This document shows, in pieces, positions 59,055 to 64,000 of a stretch of DNA of 64,000 bases; positions within the stretch are counted from its first letter, which is position 1; the number at the start of each line of letters is the position of its first letter. The stretch comes from Cercospora beticola. Its lineage: Eukaryota; Ascomycota; Dothideomycetes; Mycosphaerellales; Mycosphaerellaceae. The stretch spans positions 62,001 through 126,000 of the forward strand of contig NC_088938.1 in the NCBI RefSeq assembly GCF_033473495.1, read 5' to 3'. The notes below the pieces were generated by a model, which was given only the letters and a program-made list of their open reading frames with translations, searched no databases and was not told the origin of the DNA. The translations under genes and the position numbers were made by a program.

Positions 59055-60627
59055 CTAAGACACGACTTCTATTGCCGAATCGTGCGAGGTCACGGACATA
59101 TGGTCTTCCTTGGTCCATTTTGAATCAATCCTCTCCAACGTGTCGACCTTCTGACTCTCATTTGCTCCATTTGTGATCACCGAGTCACCATGCTCAAGCT
59201 CGTTAGCCTCCGCCTTGACTGGTGCAGAGCCACCGTCTCCGATGGTCCCCAGCACTGCGCGCCGAGAGGGTAAGACACCAGCATTTGCGAACGTTCTGAA
59301 AGTTTCGTAATAGTTTTCCTCAGTATCATCATATCTGTTCCATCCGAACTTGCGCGCTTTCGTGATGGACATTGTTGTGGGCCAGGTCTTGCCTACGGCC
59401 CAGTCGAAGTAACCCCTGCGTCAAACATGAGTGTTCAAACTTCCAGATATTTGACGAATGACTTACCAAGTTCCGCTCCCAAAGGCATCTTTTGACCCTC
59501 CATACTTCTCGCATATACGATCCCAAACCAGCTTCTTGTCAGCCGCCCACTCAGACATGCGAAACTCATTCGCCATCTTGCCATCGTCGTTGATCTCAGG
59601 AAATGTAGTCTGATCTGGTATCTGCTTGACCATCAGTACAGCCACCTCAAAATATCTGGTCAAATGGCGAGTCTCTCGGGCGCTTACGTCCAAACCCCAA
59701 TACTTTCCCATATTCCTCCAGAGGTATCTCCAAACGAAAGTATCGCCATTGGCATGATTGAACGCCTCGTTCTTCGTATGCTCTCGAGTTACAGCCCATA
59801 CAGACATATCAGCGATACTTTCGGCAGTGGATTTGTCGTCGCAAGAGTTGTAGAAGAGCTTATTGCCCGGGAAGCGTGGGACTTCGCCCAGTTCTTTGCT
59901 GATTAGCATGTAGAGCGCGAGCGTGATAGACTCGGATATCCCATTCTCTGTGACGACAGGTTAGCATTCGATCGAGGAACGTTGGCACATCGCTTACTGG
60001 CAGGCGCAAAGCCGATAATACCACCAGGCCGAATGATGTTGTATGACCAACTGCGTTGCTTGTGCAGCTCAAACATGAAATCTTCTTGAGTGTAGTAAAA
60101 GTTCAAGCCGTGGTCTTCGTAGCGTGGTATTGTCTCTCGTGCAGGAGCTGGGAACGGGCCCAAATGAACACCGTAGTTCTACAAGTTGTGGGTTACTTCT
60201 CCTTGAAAGTGCACAAATTGTCATGAATGCATGGACTTACCTTGCCCCCAGTCTGTAAGCAAACTCGTTGCAAATTCCCTCCTGCCACAGTATCGATCGC
60301 TGTCAAGAAATTCTCAAACAACGGAACATTCAGCTCCGCCAGCCTTGTGAAATCATCCGTATGGACGTAAGAGGTGAAGAATGCGTGAGTGACGTCTCGA
60401 CAGTAAGAGAACATCTTTTGAATAGTCGTCTCCACGGGCTCTAGGAAATCGAGGGCGACGAATTCGACCCGTGGATCTTGCCAGTAGTTTCGAGGAGGGC
60501 TTCTGGAGGTGACAACGATACGAGACCATTCTGATTTTGGTTGTCTGATGAGATATTCGACGATGGCATTCCCGCTGATGCCACTGCAGCCTGTGACGAA
60601 GGCAACTCGGGGTTGTGTGAATGGCAT
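59055..60627 (-). CDS. PRISE-type short-chain dehydrogenase/reductase
   Basis: NAD(P)-dependent reductase of the progesterone-5beta-reductase/iridoid-synthase-like branch. Four exons, 60627-60241, 60178-59998, 59947-59467 and 59415-59055 (introns 62, 50 and 51 bp), give 469 residues. Signatures are VAFVTGCSGISGNAIVEYL (Rossmann GxxGxxG), DVTHAFFTSYVHTDDF, LQTGGKNYGVHLGP across intron 1, the NFYYTQEDFMFE active-site Tyr region, and SYNIIRPGGIIGFAPA. The C-terminal 100 residues carry an extra acidic tail (KAEANELEHGD) beyond the usual end at about residue 400. Many fungal members sit in secondary-metabolite clusters and reduce enones or related carbonyls; the substrate here is unknown. Confidence 0.88.
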
Positions 60628-61094
60628 GATGTGATGTTGTGACTGGAGTGCTGGGATCCGGGCTCAATGGGTCGACGATGGTAGTTTTGCTTCAGCTATC
60701 AGTCGAGTGTTACTTCTGGTAGACCTGGTCTCGCAATTGATGAAGGGCTGGTGGCCCCAGCGCCACAGTGCGGAACTCATAGCGGCTTCGCTCTGGTCCG
60801 TGGTGCCGAAAGCAATAATGCTTCGGAATGGAAATTCGGAAAGCGTATATCAGCACCGGTAGCTCAGCCCGCCATATTGGCTGCATCATCCCAACTCCGG
60901 AATCATTGCGCAGTACAGCATGTGGATTTGGCATTACGTTGGTGTTCCCACAAAATAATTGTTACAATGTATTAGACCGATTAATTGGTGCACAATGGCT
61001 GGCCCTGCTGAAGGTCGTACGCATTGCGCATTTTCATGTAGTCGTATCGATACTAGTCTGTCCAAGTGAGAGCGTTGGAGTACTGCTCGACAGT
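60628..61094. other. Intergenic between SDR and Zn2Cys6 gene
   Basis: SDR promoter and 3' flank of the regulator gene; nothing else recognised. Confidence 0.4.
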
Positions 61095-63718
61095 TCACAT
61101 AGTAGCCCAGCCTTCGAAGCCAAACAGGTCGCCACTAGAGTACTGCGAAGCGCCATTAGCAGCGTGCCTGTTGCCCGCATGCTCAAAGTCGAAGTCAAGT
61201 GTGGCCCAGTCGGGCAATTCCAGCGATGAGAAGTCTGACTGCGAGAGTGATAGCATCGCGTTCTCATCTGTATCATGTAGCGGGTTCCACGAGAATTCTG
61301 TGATGTGTTCCGCGTTCTTTTCAGAATAGGCGAGGTCGTTCCGTTGCGCAGCGGACGCTGTGCTCACTGGCGGTGATAAAAGTCCTCTGATGGGCGCTGG
61401 CTGGGGTCTTGCACTTTGGGCGTCCACCAAAGAGCTTGATCGTCGCTGGCTTGCTGGACCGGAGGGCATATTCTGACTTTGTTGTGCAACGAATTGGTCC
61501 TGCCCTTGTTTGTCTCTAACACCATCGCCACGTTCGGTAGTCACTCCGAGGGTCCTTTGTACCAATGCGTTCAACCTGAACGTGGTTCTGATCATTTTGC
61601 CACTGACCCATGTGCTCTGGCAGTAAGCCACAAGGGCATCGATGCCCGTGCGCAGAACGGCTTCATATGGGTCACGAAGCCCAGGGTGTAGAGAGACCAA
61701 GCTGTGCAGGATCATCGTCGCACTCGTCATGGGGTGTATGAATGCGAACGATTGCCTGGCGCGATTCTGCGGAATCTTCTCGTACACTCGAATCACAGCT
61801 GCAGCGAGCTGTGCGCACTGCATATCCACAGGTAATTGCTCTCTATTTGTGGAGCCATCTCTTGGGATCTTCGGTGTTCTACGAATAATCGCTTTCAAGA
61901 GGCAATATCGCTGTAAGAAGCTGGGTCAGATCCTATTTTGTGTACAAGAAGTCGACATGCTTACCACGTAGAGCAACATTGATTGCTTCGCCTGCCACCA
62001 CGGGACGTTGGAAAACTGTTCTTCGAAGCTGCCCGATTCCTGGTATTGCATTCTCGTAGGCATTTCTTGCCGCCAGCTGTCGAGCGCAGTGTCCAGGTAC
62101 TCGGAGACCATGCTGGAACTGCCAAAAGAGGCCTGCTTGCTATTGTAGACTGCCCTCCAGACATCAGCTGCGATTCGAGATTGGGATACATGCGCCTCGA
62201 GATACGGCAAGATCGTGACTTTCTCGAGACTCTTCTCTTTCTCGATCTCGCCTTGCAACGATGCGATACTCGTACTGGTCCGGCGATAGGCCTCTAGCCA
62301 GGCATCGCTGACATCTAAGGGAAGTCCAATCTCAATATTGGAATCCTGAATGAGGAAGGGGCGGCTGCTTTCGAGAGACATTCTACGATCTTGCAGGTAG
62401 ATGCACCACCATAGGCGGCGAAACATTTCTTCGTCGAAAGCACACATATTAACATAAAAATCTGTGCGGTATATGCCCAATATATGAGCACTCGAGATGA
62501 CGTGTGCAAGTGTGCGCTCCGCCCTTTCGCAAGCGTCGAGTCGGAATAAGTAAATGACCTGCTTCAAGGTTAGACTTGACATAGTGCGATGTGTAACACT
62601 GAGGAATTTACCATCATCGTCAGTGCCTGGAGACTGTGCAGAGACGGCGGTGAATCCGATGTGACATCAAGGTAGGGACGCATGAGCTCTACTGCGACAT
62701 TGTAGATACTCCAGCCCGCCGAATGCGCAGCTTCTGCACTCGGTGTCCGAGGCGAAGCTGTGCAGCGCCCTAAGGCGATGCACATGAACAACAGGGCAAC
62801 AGTAAGCTTGCTCTCGCCATGAGCCTCCAAATCCTCCAAAGTGACTTGCAAGGAGCGACTCCAGAGGTATTCGAAGGTTTTCCAGACACATGGGCGGTGA
62901 ATGAAAGGATATATCATCGCCACTTCGTCGAAGAAGACGTTGAGAAGACCTTTGCAGTCTAGTGAGTCCGGGCGAACGTCAAATGAGGAGAGTACATCTG
63001 TAAGCCAGGTGGTGGACCCTCTGCTGTTGCGCTCATCGTGAGAACTGATAGTCGGCGTCAGTGGCCTGCGATTAGCGATCGGGCTATGCGTAGGAGACTC
63101 CGATATCTCGTCGTCTTCATTACGGACAGATGCTTCTCCTACAAACGTCTGTCGTCCTCTTGCATTGTCATGACATGTTTCCGGTGACGCATGATCCGTA
63201 ATGGCAGCCGCAGAATACAGATCCCCGTTGCTTGAAGAGGCCCAGGCGCTCTGAGACAGTGATGCATTGAGTCGTTGCTCAACATTGAGCAGCCGTTGAT
63301 AGACTTCGGTGGTCGTGATGTGTGAACTGTTCGCATTCGTCGAGGACGAATGATGGGAGCTCCGGCGCTTGTTCCGCGCATTCCCTGGAATCTCATCTCG
63401 TCGAGGCGTGGAGGCTCTGCGAGCCGGAGCTGGCGGTTCATCAACCAGGAAGCATTCTCGGCCTTTAATCGAACAATTTCTACACGGTAGACCGCCTTCA
63501 CACTGCGCAGGTCAGCACTGCCTTGGGCTAGGTGCATATTTATCTGAACATACTTTGATCTTGCGTTGCTGACACTGGTAACTACCACTACTGGTCAGCG
63601 ACTGATGGAGACCAAAATTTGGAGAACGAAATTACCATGCTTTGGCAGCATATGGCGTTCTTTTCGAGCGCTTTTGCGGTCCAGGGCGACCTTCCCGGCC
63701 TTCCATTCCGTTTGCCAT
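61095..63718 (-). CDS. Zn(II)2Cys6 transcription factor
   Basis: Fungal binuclear-cluster activator, probably pathway-specific. Five exons, 63718-63636, 63581-63554, 63502-62612, 62558-61965 and 61910-61095, give 803 residues. The zinc cluster is split by two introns and rebuilds as ACYQCQQRKIKCEGGLPC, RNCSIKGREC (C-x2-C-x6-C-x5-C-x2-C-x6-C), with basic residues RKIK. Exon 2 is only 28 bp, and its acceptor at TGGTAG is chosen because it alone gives the exact spacing. A Ser/Thr-rich linker precedes the 'Fungal_trans' domain: EVAMIYPFIHRPCVWKTFEY, SIYNVAVELMRPYL, RRLWWCIYLQDRRMSL and ESSRPFLIQDSNIEIGLPLD. The acidic C-terminus (LELPDWATLDFDFEH) resembles an activation region. It sits beside the SDR, MFS and P450 genes, so local regulation is likely. 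Confidence 0.93.
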
Positions 63719-64000
63719 GGTCAAGTGAATGCGGTTCGCGGATGTTAGGTCAACTAAGCAGGATTATTGTCCATAATACCGCAGACCCATCATGATGGTG
63801 GTCGGCACATATCTCCGGACCGCTGGCTGCCGTCAGCATAGGAACAGTCCGGTCTTTGTAGCACTTCCGCCGGTGGCGCTGGGCCAGCCCAAGAAGAACG
63901 ACTCCAGGTGAGATTTCATGTTTTAGGAGACGTGGAGTGCATAGGGTTGGTCCCGCTGCGGAGAACCTGGGACCTTCTCGGAACTGTTTGCCAAGACTTT
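63719..64000. promoter_or_regulatory. 5' flank of the Zn2Cys6 regulator
   Basis: Promoter-side sequence of the transcription-factor gene to the window edge; no other feature seen. Confidence 0.35.

Overview
The window is nuclear DNA of a filamentous ascomycete (Pezizomycotina). The evidence is short introns of 48-128 bp with GT..AG ends and CTAAC/CTGAC branch sites, a HET-domain gene, DUF3176, Rax2, a split arginine-type CPSase with a mitochondrial presequence, and RIP-like AT-rich patches. The gene mix suggests a dothideomycete, possibly Mycosphaerellales, but that is inference. Exon joins below were worked out by hand from splice signals, frame and family alignment.

Layout. 1-1633 (-) is the N-terminal half of the arginine-specific CPSase large chain, cut by the window edge. 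2.7-5.8 kb (-) is a decayed HET-domain gene. 6.5-8.5 kb (+) is a DUF3176 membrane protein. It is followed by a broken CYP52-like P450 (-), a decayed second copy of part of the DUF3176 gene, an unannotatable small secreted-protein gene (-) and 1-2 kb of gene-poor, RIP-like sequence. 13.4-19.5 kb holds a GPI-type secreted protein (+) and Rax2 (-). 20.7-22.6 kb is a diverged direct duplication with no convincing gene. It is followed by a 10-cysteine secreted protein (+) at 22.9 kb.

24-31.4 kb is the most interesting part. It has a CmcJ/asaB-type oxygenase-like gene (-), a small two-helix protein (-), a borosin-type peptide alpha-N-methyltransferase (+) ending in a short hydrophobic tail, and a secreted GMC oxidoreductase (-). 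I read it as a candidate ribosomal-peptide (borosin) locus not previously seen by me in this setting.

32-51 kb is largely housekeeping: a RING-type protein, ARPC2 (Arp2/3), Utp12 (SSU processome), a small Cys-rich protein, a hexose-type MFS transporter, a choline/ethanolamine phosphotransferase, an Ssb-type Hsp70, a C2H2-like zinc-finger protein and a 2EXR/F-box-like protein.

52.3-63.7 kb looks like a metabolic cluster: secreted amidohydrolase, cytochrome P450, MFS transporter, PRISE-type SDR and a Zn2Cys6 regulator. All of these genes appear intact. The likely logic is modification or uptake of a small, probably amide- or nitrogen-containing compound under a pathway-specific regulator; the substrate is unknown.
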